From assembly GCF_036567765.1 (NCBI RefSeq), contig NZ_DATCTU010000122.1, positions 62,001 to 126,000 on the forward strand: a stretch of DNA of 64,000 nucleotides. Reading direction: 5' to 3'. The notes beneath the pieces were generated by a model. That model searched no databases. It saw only the letters and a program-made list of their open reading frames with translations, and was not told where the DNA came from. Source of the stretch: Pseudobacteroides sp. (GTDB taxonomy: Bacteria; Bacillota; Clostridia; Acetivibrionales; DSM-2933). Every line of letters begins with the position of its first letter. Position 1 is the stretch's first letter. Shown here piece by piece: positions 53,200 through 61,435 of this stretch. The translations under genes were made by a program, and so were the position numbers.

Positions 53200-53736
53200 C
53201 TACCTATCAAAGAATATATTTTTACTGCTTGAGCTTAACGGTATACCAAAGATAATTTTTGTTTCACTTCCTAAAAGCTGCATTTTCTTTACGGCTTTTC
53301 CCACAGAGAGCATAACCCTATTATCGATCCTTGCATCCATTGCGACGCTCACAGCTGAGCCAACTGCAATACCTAAGTCACTTGTATTAAATGAACATGG
53401 ATTATCAGGATGTTTGTTCTTTTCATCACAATTACTGAAGCCACATAGCCCGCAGTTTTTTACCCCTACAGGATTTATCTTAGTACCAATTAACACAAGT
53501 ATATCAGATTGTAAGATATTATCAGCATCCCTTATAAAAAAATCAGCTGCACCACCTTCTTGAACCATTTGCTTCATCATATCAGCAATTTTTACTATTT
53601 CATCTTTGTCAGCAATGGATAAAACCAAATTATCAACACCTCTTGCTTTTGGTGCAGTTCTGGCAGCTATAAGCATCTTTTCAGCAATATTCATTAATGC
53701 CTGATTTCTTATATTTTCTTCAAATAATATACTCAA
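53200..53736 (-). CDS. DUF2148 ferredoxin-domain protein
   Basis: A 178-residue protein from a TTG start behind GGAGGTACAACT. It begins with AEKMLIAARTAPKARGVDNL, a family hallmark, and has the Cys motif NCGLCGFSNCDEK...NPCSF that may bind an Fe-S cluster. The DAR(I/V)DNRVM segment near the C-terminus is also typical. Function is unknown for the family. It is monocistronic, between a decayed region and mreC. Confidence 0.88.
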   Translation of the reverse strand: MSILFEENIRNQALMNIAEKMLIAARTAPKARGVDNLVLSIADKDEIVKIADMMKQMVQEGGAADFFIRDADNILQSDILVLIGTKINPVGVKNCGLCGFSNCDEKNKHPDNPCSFNTSDLGIAVGSAVSVAMDARIDNRVMLSVGKAVKKMQLLGSETKIIFGIPLSSSSKNIFFDR

Positions 53737-53818
53737 AGTTGTACCTCCAATATTATTGTGGTAAGCAATTTATGATAGCATATATAAAAGCCCCGTAACT
53801 TATTAAGATCTTCAAGCT

Positions 53819-54598
53819 TTAACTTTTATTTTTTATGAGAACTGCAACAAATTCAAGCTTTTTAAAATCTACGGCTGGCTTAACAGTGGCATAATAATTA
53901 ATATCATTATCACTTTTTCTTACTTCTAATATTTGTCCTATAGGAATGCCTTTTGGAAAAACACCGCCGATTCCAGAGGTTATTATCTTATCTCCATAAT
54001 TAACATTTACATCATTAGAGAGAAATAACATTTTACAAGTATCTGCTATCTTGGACTCCAAACCGAAACATCCATTAATAATACCGTCACAACCCGATCC
54101 TTTCGTTGTAGCTGCCACTCGACTTGTAGAGTCAATAATACAAGTTACTTCGGCAGAATTTTTTTTGACAGAGCTAACTCTACCAACTAAACCATTACTA
54201 CTAATGACAGCATCATCAAGAGTTACACTATCTATACTTCCTCTATCAATAGTAACACAAAACCCTTTATTTTCATCTATATCAATGATATTTGCACCTA
54301 ATAATTTGTTTTCTTTAAATTGATCTTTAAAAGCTAGAAGTTTTGATAATTCAATGTTTTTCCTCTTTTCTTGTTCTATTTCTTGGGAATCAAATTTCAG
54401 TTGTTTTTCCTTTGTTTTTAAAAGGCTATTTTCCTTTCTTATTTTCGACAATTCATCTAAATAGCTTCTTTTGCTATTTATTTCAGACCAAACACTGGAT
54501 AAAAGGTGATTTTGGGGTGATATAAAAGTGTTTATAGTAATTATGATAATTATAAGTAAGCCTATTACTGTAAGTATTTTAATTATTTTCTTAACCAT
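53819..54598 (-). CDS. mreC: MreC-like cell-shape protein, outside an mreBCD operon
   Basis: A 259-residue protein; the ATG at 54598 (MVKKIIKIL) is preferred, since the longer frame reads through an inverted repeat. A membrane segment (about 8-27), a coiled coil (about 45-90) and a two-barrel outer domain with NGLVGRVSSV, DSTSRVAATTKGSG and TSGIGGVFPKGIPIG, the MreC hallmark. MreC normally links MreB to wall synthases. No mreB or mreD is adjacent, so this may be a second or diverged copy. The ribosome site is weak. Confidence 0.85.
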   Translation of the reverse strand: MVKKIIKILTVIGLLIIIIITINTFISPQNHLLSSVWSEINSKRSYLDELSKIRKENSLLKTKEKQLKFDSQEIEQEKRKNIELSKLLAFKDQFKENKLLGANIIDIDENKGFCVTIDRGSIDSVTLDDAVISSNGLVGRVSSVKKNSAEVTCIIDSTSRVAATTKGSGCDGIINGCFGLESKIADTCKMLFLSNDVNVNYGDKIITSGIGGVFPKGIPIGQILEVRKSDNDINYYATVKPAVDFKKLEFVAVLIKNKS

Positions 54599-54620
54599 AT
54601 TAAAACCTATTATTCTTTCA

Positions 54621-54668
54621 TGATAGTATATATAAGCCCTGCAGAAACAAGGCTTATATATACTATCA
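54621..54668. repeat. Perfect 18-bp inverted repeat upstream of mreC
   Basis: Arms TGATAGTATATATAAGCC (54621-54638) and its exact complement (54651-54668) around a 12-base loop, between greA and mreC. A related half sequence (TGATAGCATATATAAAAGCC) sits at 53773-53792, just past the mreC stop. No T-tract follows, so simple termination is doubtful. Confidence 0.75.
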
Positions 54669-54733
54669 TGTATTTTCAATTTTGGAAACTGCTGGCTTTA
54701 TATTTACCTCCAAGTCATTTTTCTAATCATGAG

Positions 54734-55198
54734 TTAAAGTATCTCTAATACCTCTACTTTATATTTCCCTCTTGGAGCATTAACTTCAATAATATCTCCA
54801 GCTTTTTTACCGGATAATGCTTTCCCTAAATCAGATTCTATACTTATAAACATATTTTCAGGGTCAATATCCATTGTGGTGACTAATGTTACAACAGCCT
54901 CATCTTCATCCTCTATAAATTTGATTCTTGCTTTACTGTTAATTCCTAGAACTGACCTATCCACATTCTTATCATCTATTACAGTTGCAGTTGAAATCAT
55001 ATTTAATAAATATTGAATTCTATCATCATTTGCTCTATAATTTTCACAAGCTGTTTTGTATTCAGCATTTTCTGATCTGTCTCCATGTGCTGCAGCTTCT
55101 AATTTTTCTTTTGCTATTTCTGCTCTTTTTACAGTCATTCTGTATTCTATTTCTTCTCTTATTTTTTTCACATTATCCTGTGTTAATATATTATTCAT
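54734..55198 (-). CDS. greA: Transcript cleavage factor GreA/GreB family
   Basis: A 154-residue protein; the ATG at 55198 (MNNILTQDNV) fits family length, although the ribosome site is poor. The N-terminal coiled coil carries AAHGDRSENAEYKTACE, the GreA signature, and the C-terminal FKBP-like domain has ESDLGKALSGKKAGD. It rescues backtracked RNA polymerase. It stands alone here rather than near lysS/dus; a second greA elsewhere is possible. Confidence 0.9.
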   Translation of the reverse strand: MNNILTQDNVKKIREEIEYRMTVKRAEIAKEKLEAAAHGDRSENAEYKTACENYRANDDRIQYLLNMISTATVIDDKNVDRSVLGINSKARIKFIEDEDEAVVTLVTTMDIDPENMFISIESDLGKALSGKKAGDIIEVNAPRGKYKVEVLEIL

Positions 55199-55347
55199 AA
55201 GTGTTAACCAAGCCTTTGTCAATTTATTTTCTACTATTAATATAGCACAAAAATATTTAATCATCCACTCATATATGTTATTTATGAGTGTACATTCCTA
55301 ACGAATAATTGTCGGGGAATCTTACACGAATCTTGGTCAACCTCTTT

Positions 55348-56722
55348 TTATAAAAACCTGAATACCCTTTTCATAAAATCTATTGACACTGTATAGGGAG
55401 GATACTTTAATTTCATATCATATACAGTCTGATTGAATAAAACACTTTTCAAATGGGAGAAGGTATCAAATGAGGCCTTCCCATGGTATCTTCCCATACC
55501 GCTTTCCCCGACTCCTCCAAACGGCAGCCCATGTGTTATTATATGGTTTATTGTGTCATTAACACAAACTCCTCCTGAGGAGGTATTTCTTAAAACTTTT
55601 TTTATGTTTGCCTTATCGTTTGAGAAGATATATAGGGCTAAGGGCTTTGGCCTTCTGTTAACAAACCCTACCGCTTCATCAATGCTTTCAAACTCCAATA
55701 CAGGAAGCAGGGGTCCAAATATCTCATCTTGCATAAGTTTGCTGTTTTCGCAAACGCAATCCAGGATGGTAGGGCTAATGCTTAGCTTCTCTTTACTGCT
55801 TTTGCCCCCGTAAAGAATGCTGCCATCCTTCATTAATGAGAGGAGCCTTGCAAAATGCTTCTCATTAATTATATGGGCATAATCTTTAGAATCAATTGGG
55901 TTGGGTCCATAAAACTCATTTATTGAAGCAATAATGTTTTCTACCAGTTCCTTCTTTATCTTTTTATGAACCAATATATAATCCGGAGCTACACATGTTT
56001 GTCCCGAGTTCATAAACTTGCCCCAGGCGATCCTTCTTGCAGCATTTTTTATGTTGATATTTTCGTCTACTATGCATGGGCTCTTACCTCCCAATTCAAG
56101 TGTAACAGGCGTTAAATTTGAAGCTGCAGCCTCCATTATCACTTTTCCCACAGCAGTGCTGCCGGTATAAAAGATGTAATCAAACTTTTGAGACAGCAGC
56201 TCCTTTGAAGCATCTATTCCACCTTCAGCAGAAGCCACATACTCTTTAGCAAAAGTGGAGTTTAATATCTGAGTTATGACTGATGATACATTGGGAGATA
56301 TCTCGGAAGGCTTTACAACAGCACAATTACCTGAGGCAATTGCCCCTACTAAAGGAATCATTACCAACTGGAAGGGATAGTTCCATGGGCCAATAATAAG
56401 AACTGTTCCATAAGGCTCGGGAATTATATAGCTTGAACCTCCAAAAAACATAATGGGTGTCTTTACCTTTTTTCTTTTTGAAAAACTATAAATATTCTTT
56501 TTCATGTAATCAATTTCACTAAGCACAAGTCCAACCTCTGTGGTAAAACCTTCAACCTTGCATTTACCCAAGTCTTTGTTAAGTGCCTCATAAATCTTGT
56601 TTTCACTCTCTAATATAGACTGTTTCAATCTTTCCAATTGGGTAAGCCTGTATTTTATGTCCCTTGTTTTACCGCTTTCAAAATACCGCCTCTGAATTTT
56701 TGCTATATTTTTTATACCCCAT
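55348..56722 (-). pseudogene. Aldehyde dehydrogenase with an apparent one-base frameshift at its start
   Basis: The main frame (55348-56637) is a class 3-type aldehyde dehydrogenase with LELGGKSPCIV (Glu) and NSGQTCVAPDY (catalytic Cys), complete to the C-terminus. The expected N-terminus (IKNIAKIQRRYFESGKTRD) lies in the same frame upstream but has no start codon. An ATG at 56722 with AAGGAG sits one base out of frame: ATGGGGTAT would join it if one G of the run were removed. The total span (1375 bases) is 458 codons plus one base. It is either a real mutation, a sequencing error, or translation from a weak TTG at 56637. Confidence 0.8.
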
Positions 56723-56804
56723 CACTCCTTATTTTTTGATCGTGCCTAATCGAACAAAATCGCTTGCGGTTTTGCAGCCTGGTCGTTATTGTGAGAAATT
56801 AATA

Positions 56805-56827
56805 AAACCCCGATATTATCGAGGTTT
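56805..56827 (-). terminator. Terminator of the FAD oxidoreductase gene
   Basis: Arms AAACCCCGAT / ATCGAGGTTT with a 3-base loop are followed on the minus strand by TTATTAATTT, 23 bases past the stop at 56850. Confidence 0.75.
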
Positions 56828-56849
56828 ATCTTTTGTCGTACTTTATATA

Positions 56850-58265
56850 TTATTGTTCCTTTTTTATTTCATGATAATCATCATCTGTGTTTATGCTCCA
56901 GGTATCATACAGCTTTTTTCCTTCAGCTATATTTTTGGCTGCGTATAAGCCCGTCATGATGGAATGATCCATATTGTTGTATTTAAAAAGTCCGTAACGG
57001 CCAGCCAGATGGAGGTTTGTGAAATTCCTGAGGTATTCCTCCACCTTCGCAAGACTGTCCTTATATCCCATCATATACACAGGATAAGCCTTTGGTACTC
57101 TTACTACCTTGTAATCAAGAATATCCGATGCCTTGCAGATCTTTATCATTTCCACTTCCTTTGCCGCCAGTTCGAACAGCTTTTGATCTTCCATATTCCA
57201 AAGCTCATCGTTTTCATTGCAAAAGTACTCCAATCCGAGAGAAGTCTTACCCTCATCCGGTACCATGGACTTGCTCCAGTTTTTAAAATTCTGGATCCTT
57301 CCAAGCTTAACCTCTGGAGAATGTATATATATCCAGTTATCCGGAAATAAATCCTTTTTATTCAATATAAGATCAACCGTTAGAAAGCTCCTATATTTGA
57401 GGTTGTCGGCAGCTTTAAGCACATCGTCTGGAGCCTTTGGGTACATTGAGTTTATAAGCTCGGTTACCGGGATTGTTGATATAAAGTCGGACCCTTCCTC
57501 CACATGCTTTACTCCGTCGGAAGTAGTATATTCTATGCTTTTTACAGTATATCCGTCACAATTGATTCTGGTAACATATGAATTGAGCCTTACTTCACCC
57601 TTCATTTTTTCTATCTTGTTCTTCATTTCAGTATACATCATGCCCGGTCCGAATTCAGGGTAATCAAACTCGTCTATCAAAGTCTTTATATTTGTTTTTT
57701 TAGGCTTGAAAAGTGCATTTATAATAGCTGTGGTAAGGGACAGTCCCTTAATTCTTTGTGCAGCCCACTCTGCCTGTATGGTAGAACATGGAATACCCCA
57801 TACCTTTTCCGTGTATGTCTTGAAGAATATTGAGTAAAGCTTCTTTCCAAACCTGTTGGAAACCCATTCCTCAAAGGTTTCCTCCTTCTTATACGGAAAA
57901 ACCCTAGCCTTAAAATAACTGAAAAGGATGATAAATGTATCTTTAATGCCGACTCCGAAGAGTGCGTTCATGGCAGTCAGGGGATAATTAAAAAATTTGT
58001 TTCGGTAGTATATTCTCGACAGCCTGGGTGTTTTTCTGAATTTATCACCTAAAACCTCATTCCAAAGCTCATTGACCTCATCAAACTTTGTAAAAAACCT
58101 GTGTCCGCCAAGATCAAAGTAAAAGTCCTTATATTTTATTGTTTTACTGATTCCACCAACCTGAGATTCTGCTTCCAGCAGCAAAGACGGTTGTCCTTTT
58201 TTAGTAAGATAGTAGCCTGCTGCCAAACCTGCAGGCCCAGAACCCATAATAATTGTCTTTTTCAA
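56850..58265 (-). CDS. FAD-dependent amine-oxidase-like oxidoreductase (cell-surface sugar context)
   Basis: A 471-residue protein from a TTG behind GGAGGG. The dinucleotide motif IIMGSGPAGLAAGYYL is at the N-terminus, followed by LLEAESQVGGISKT and FDLGGHRFFTK, the pattern of protoporphyrinogen-oxidase/UDP-galactopyranose-mutase-like flavoproteins. LHLAGRYGLFKYNNMDHSI closes the FAD fold. Such proteins often sit in polysaccharide loci. Here an SDR and a GT-C glycosyltransferase are transcribed upstream on the same strand. The substrate is unknown. Confidence 0.88.
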   Translation of the reverse strand: MKKTIIMGSGPAGLAAGYYLTKKGQPSLLLEAESQVGGISKTIKYKDFYFDLGGHRFFTKFDEVNELWNEVLGDKFRKTPRLSRIYYRNKFFNYPLTAMNALFGVGIKDTFIILFSYFKARVFPYKKEETFEEWVSNRFGKKLYSIFFKTYTEKVWGIPCSTIQAEWAAQRIKGLSLTTAIINALFKPKKTNIKTLIDEFDYPEFGPGMMYTEMKNKIEKMKGEVRLNSYVTRINCDGYTVKSIEYTTSDGVKHVEEGSDFISTIPVTELINSMYPKAPDDVLKAADNLKYRSFLTVDLILNKKDLFPDNWIYIHSPEVKLGRIQNFKNWSKSMVPDEGKTSLGLEYFCNENDELWNMEDQKLFELAAKEVEMIKICKASDILDYKVVRVPKAYPVYMMGYKDSLAKVEEYLRNFTNLHLAGRYGLFKYNNMDHSIMTGLYAAKNIAEGKKLYDTWSINTDDDYHEIKKEQ

Positions 58266-58343
58266 ATTGGGCCCTCCTTTATAGACTTAGAGCGTGGAAA
58301 TCTTCATTTCCCTAGACTATTCTAACACTTAATATCTCAAATA

Positions 58344-59126
58344 TCAATGGTTATTGTACTCCCAGCCCTCATCCCCATTATAAACCATAAGCTTTGTCAT
58401 TCCGCCGTCTACGATTATATTCTGACCGGTAATAAACCCGCTGTCAGTTTCACATAAGAACATGACGGTACGTGCTATATCAAGGGGCTTTCCTATACGC
58501 TTCACTGGGTGTTGATTTTTGTCTTTCTCACTGTGTTTTTTATCAAAATTTTCATCAAAGTTTGCTGCAACATCAATCCATCCCGGACTTACGCTATTGA
58601 CCCTAACCTTTCCTGCAAGGCTCACTGCCAAGGCATGGGTCAATGCAGATATTCCCCCTTTTGCAGCGGTATAGCTCTCAGTATCGGCCTGAGACATCAA
58701 TGCCCTTGTGGAAGAAATATTAACTATGGCGGCATCTTTAGTAAAGTGCTCACAAAACAGCTTTGACAGCATATACGGAGCGGTTACACCAACCTTTAGA
58801 ACATAATTGAAATCATCATAATCACAGCCGCTTAATATGCCGTTATTACTCATACAGGCATTGTTTATGAGGTAGTCCACCTTATTGAAGGTTTTTATCA
58901 CCTCTTCTACAAAGGATACAAGCACGCCTTTTTCTGCAATATCACCCGGGAAAAATAGGCACTCCGCTCCATTTGATCTTAACTCTGCCAATACCTTTTC
59001 CCCAGCAGCTTTATCCTTGTCGATAACAGCCAACTTAGCACCGCTTTTAGCGAATTCTTTTGAAATACAAAGCCCGATGCCGTTGGCACCCCCAGTTACT
59101 ACGCAAACCCTGTCCTTAAATTTCAT
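58344..59126 (-). CDS. Short-chain dehydrogenase/reductase
   Basis: A 260-residue classical SDR: TGGANGIG cofactor loop, NNA motif in LINNACMS, catalytic Ser in VNISSTRA and YTAAK (Tyr-Lys). VNSVSPGWI and GQNIIVDGG are typical. ATG follows AAGGAGG. It lies between the FAD oxidoreductase and the glycosyltransferase gene, so it may act on a sugar or lipid carrier, but the substrate cannot be inferred. Confidence 0.92.
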   Translation of the reverse strand: MKFKDRVCVVTGGANGIGLCISKEFAKSGAKLAVIDKDKAAGEKVLAELRSNGAECLFFPGDIAEKGVLVSFVEEVIKTFNKVDYLINNACMSNNGILSGCDYDDFNYVLKVGVTAPYMLSKLFCEHFTKDAAIVNISSTRALMSQADTESYTAAKGGISALTHALAVSLAGKVRVNSVSPGWIDVAANFDENFDKKHSEKDKNQHPVKRIGKPLDIARTVMFLCETDSGFITGQNIIVDGGMTKLMVYNGDEGWEYNNH

Positions 59127-59160
59127 GGAATCCTCCTTGGATTAGCACTTTTAATATACT

Positions 59161-61170
59161 TTACTTCAATGAAAGCTTATCTACCTCTGACTTGAACTTA
59201 TCAACATTATTGCTTGATATATCTAAAACATAAAATTCCACATCACCGCTGTCGGTTTTAATGCTGATCATTTCTCCCCTTCCATACCTTTCAAACTCTT
59301 TAAACGCAGAAATGATTCTATAGGTTTTACCGTCATACTCCCATATCAGCTTCAAGCCTTTTTTTGTGGTGCTGTCGTAGTCTTTGACAGCTCTTTTATT
59401 TATGTCAAATATAGCTGCCTCGCTTAAAGAATTAAACGGGTTCTGATCACTCAATGACATTATTCTTTTGTTATCAAAATCACTAAGGAACAAATGTGTT
59501 ATAGCATAACCCGTTTTCTGGCAGAGCAGGGTGTCATACTCAGAACTTACCGGAAGTCCGGTTTTGAGCTCATTCCACCTCATTTTTGTAGAAGGCTTGT
59601 CTATCCCTGCTGCTACATCCTTCATAAATCTTGCTACTTCAACATCCTTATGAGGAAGCAGCTGTAACGAATTTGGGTTTGATGCCATTTTGTATATATA
59701 CCTCATGCTTGGATATAGTCCCAATAATGTTACAACAATACAAAGAGATAGCACGATATATCCCAGCTTATACTTTTTAAGCTTATGATTGTCATTAATC
59801 CTAAAAGACATACTGAAGGCACATGCAATGAGCAGCACCCAGAAAGGTGCTCCATGTAATACCCTATAATCGGCACACCCTGCAATGAAGGCACCAGCAG
59901 CAGGAATAACCGCAAGAAGAACAATATGGTAATACCTTCTTCCCAAAGCAACTATGATACCTGGTATGATTAAAAACCAGTAAGCTGCCGGTATTGCCGT
60001 AAAGTTCGGTATAAACCATTTTTCCCCTGTTGTTTCTTTATAAATAAAAGTCTTTAAAAAGCGGTCTGTATAAACCTTATACTGCTCAGTGGGCTCACTA
60101 AGCCCAAGGGAACTACTTATAAGGGCAAAAGGCAGCTTTACATAGGCAACGGCTCCCTCTTCTTCCGTATCAATATTTAGACTGCTAATAAATTCATTGG
60201 TCATCTTTTTTTCATGCTCAAAATAAACCGGATTAAATATAACATACATGATGAGGGGCATAATACAAATAATAAGCGATACTGAGTAAAGTAAAACTCT
60301 TTTTAGTATTTCCCCCTTCATAACCTCTTTCCAGTGAAAAACCGCCATTATTATAGAACCTAATATTAATCCGTATAAATACTGCTTTCCCATAACGGCA
60401 CTATCTACAGCAAGTGCTGCCAACAATGCTCCTCCTACCAGCCTTGTCCTCCTTTTCATACTAAAGCCGGTGTATGTAAAATATAAGGAAGCCATAATCA
60501 TTGGTGCCGCTATTGCATATCTGTGTCCTGCATACATGTGCATAAAGTGAATAGGTAAAAAATTAAGCACTACTGCAGCAAATATTGTGACAAACTTGTT
60601 ATTAAAAAGCTTCTCAGCCATCAATGTTGTAAATAGAAATGTAATATAACCCAGGACTGTAAGTGCAATATTGAAAATCAGCAAATTATATCCAAACAAC
60701 TTGAAGAAGAATGTTATGTAGTAATGAAACACCACTTCTCTTGATATTAGGCCTACCTTATCAAAAAATGCCGCCTGAAAGGGCTGATCTGTAAAGATAT
60801 GGTTCTTCGCAAAGTAGATATCCCAGGCTCCATCATCAAAGAGCCCTTTATCACTCCATGGGAGGTTGCTAAAATTCCAAAGGTGGGTAATAAAAAAGCC
60901 GCATGTCAAAACTACATATAATATCAGCCTTTTACTTTTAAATATGGTTAGATCAAACTTAGAGCTGCTGGTTTCAAATGCATATAAAAAGAGAAACCCA
61001 ACACTAAACAGCCAGGTAGACCAAGTAAAAAAATTCCCCGGAAAAACACCACCATAATGAAGAGCAGTGCTTACTATACAACCTACCGAAAAGATTATAG
61101 CCATAAGCATAAAGTATTTTTTATAGCCGCCAAAGTCACTTGATTTTGTTTTTAGATTCATAATCCACAT
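59161..61170 (-). CDS. GT-C-type membrane glycosyltransferase (GT39/ArnT-like)
   Basis: A 669-residue protein with about 12 membrane segments in the first ~500 residues and a soluble C-terminal domain of ~170. The first outer loop has an acidic motif (GLFDDGAWDIYFAKNHI) as in polyprenol-dependent GT-C enzymes. It probably transfers a sugar from a polyprenyl carrier to protein or cell-wall glycan outside the membrane. An ATG three codons in is an alternative start. It heads the three-gene group with SDR and FAD oxidoreductase. Confidence 0.8.
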   Translation of the reverse strand: MWIMNLKTKSSDFGGYKKYFMLMAIIFSVGCIVSTALHYGGVFPGNFFTWSTWLFSVGFLFLYAFETSSSKFDLTIFKSKRLILYVVLTCGFFITHLWNFSNLPWSDKGLFDDGAWDIYFAKNHIFTDQPFQAAFFDKVGLISREVVFHYYITFFFKLFGYNLLIFNIALTVLGYITFLFTTLMAEKLFNNKFVTIFAAVVLNFLPIHFMHMYAGHRYAIAAPMIMASLYFTYTGFSMKRRTRLVGGALLAALAVDSAVMGKQYLYGLILGSIIMAVFHWKEVMKGEILKRVLLYSVSLIICIMPLIMYVIFNPVYFEHEKKMTNEFISSLNIDTEEEGAVAYVKLPFALISSSLGLSEPTEQYKVYTDRFLKTFIYKETTGEKWFIPNFTAIPAAYWFLIIPGIIVALGRRYYHIVLLAVIPAAGAFIAGCADYRVLHGAPFWVLLIACAFSMSFRINDNHKLKKYKLGYIVLSLCIVVTLLGLYPSMRYIYKMASNPNSLQLLPHKDVEVARFMKDVAAGIDKPSTKMRWNELKTGLPVSSEYDTLLCQKTGYAITHLFLSDFDNKRIMSLSDQNPFNSLSEAAIFDINKRAVKDYDSTTKKGLKLIWEYDGKTYRIISAFKEFERYGRGEMISIKTDSGDVEFYVLDISSNNVDKFKSEVDKLSLK

Positions 61171-61312
61171 AATAAGCTTTCACATTCCTTTGCTTATGAA
61201 TTAAGTTAACTTGTATAACAGCATTATAATAAAAACAAGGCAAACATTCAAGTTGGAGGGAATATAGTAGATTACTTTCACCATGTATGACAGTAAAGTA
61301 TCAGCTCCCCTT

Positions 61313-61365
61313 AAAAAAGGGCTGTTGCAATAGCGATTAATAATCATATTGCAACAGCCTCTTTT
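61313..61365 (-). terminator. Terminator of the LamG/FN3 gene
   Basis: Arms GGCTGTTGCAAT (61320-61331) and ATTGCAACAGCC (61348-61359), flanked by A6 and CTCTTTT; the minus strand reads into CTTTTTT. It lies about 75 bases past the stop at 61436. Confidence 0.88.
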
Positions 61366-61435
61366 GCACTAAACAACTTACATATTTAAATTATTGCAAG
61401 ATATTTTACTCCACTGTCTATCTATCGAAAAAGTG

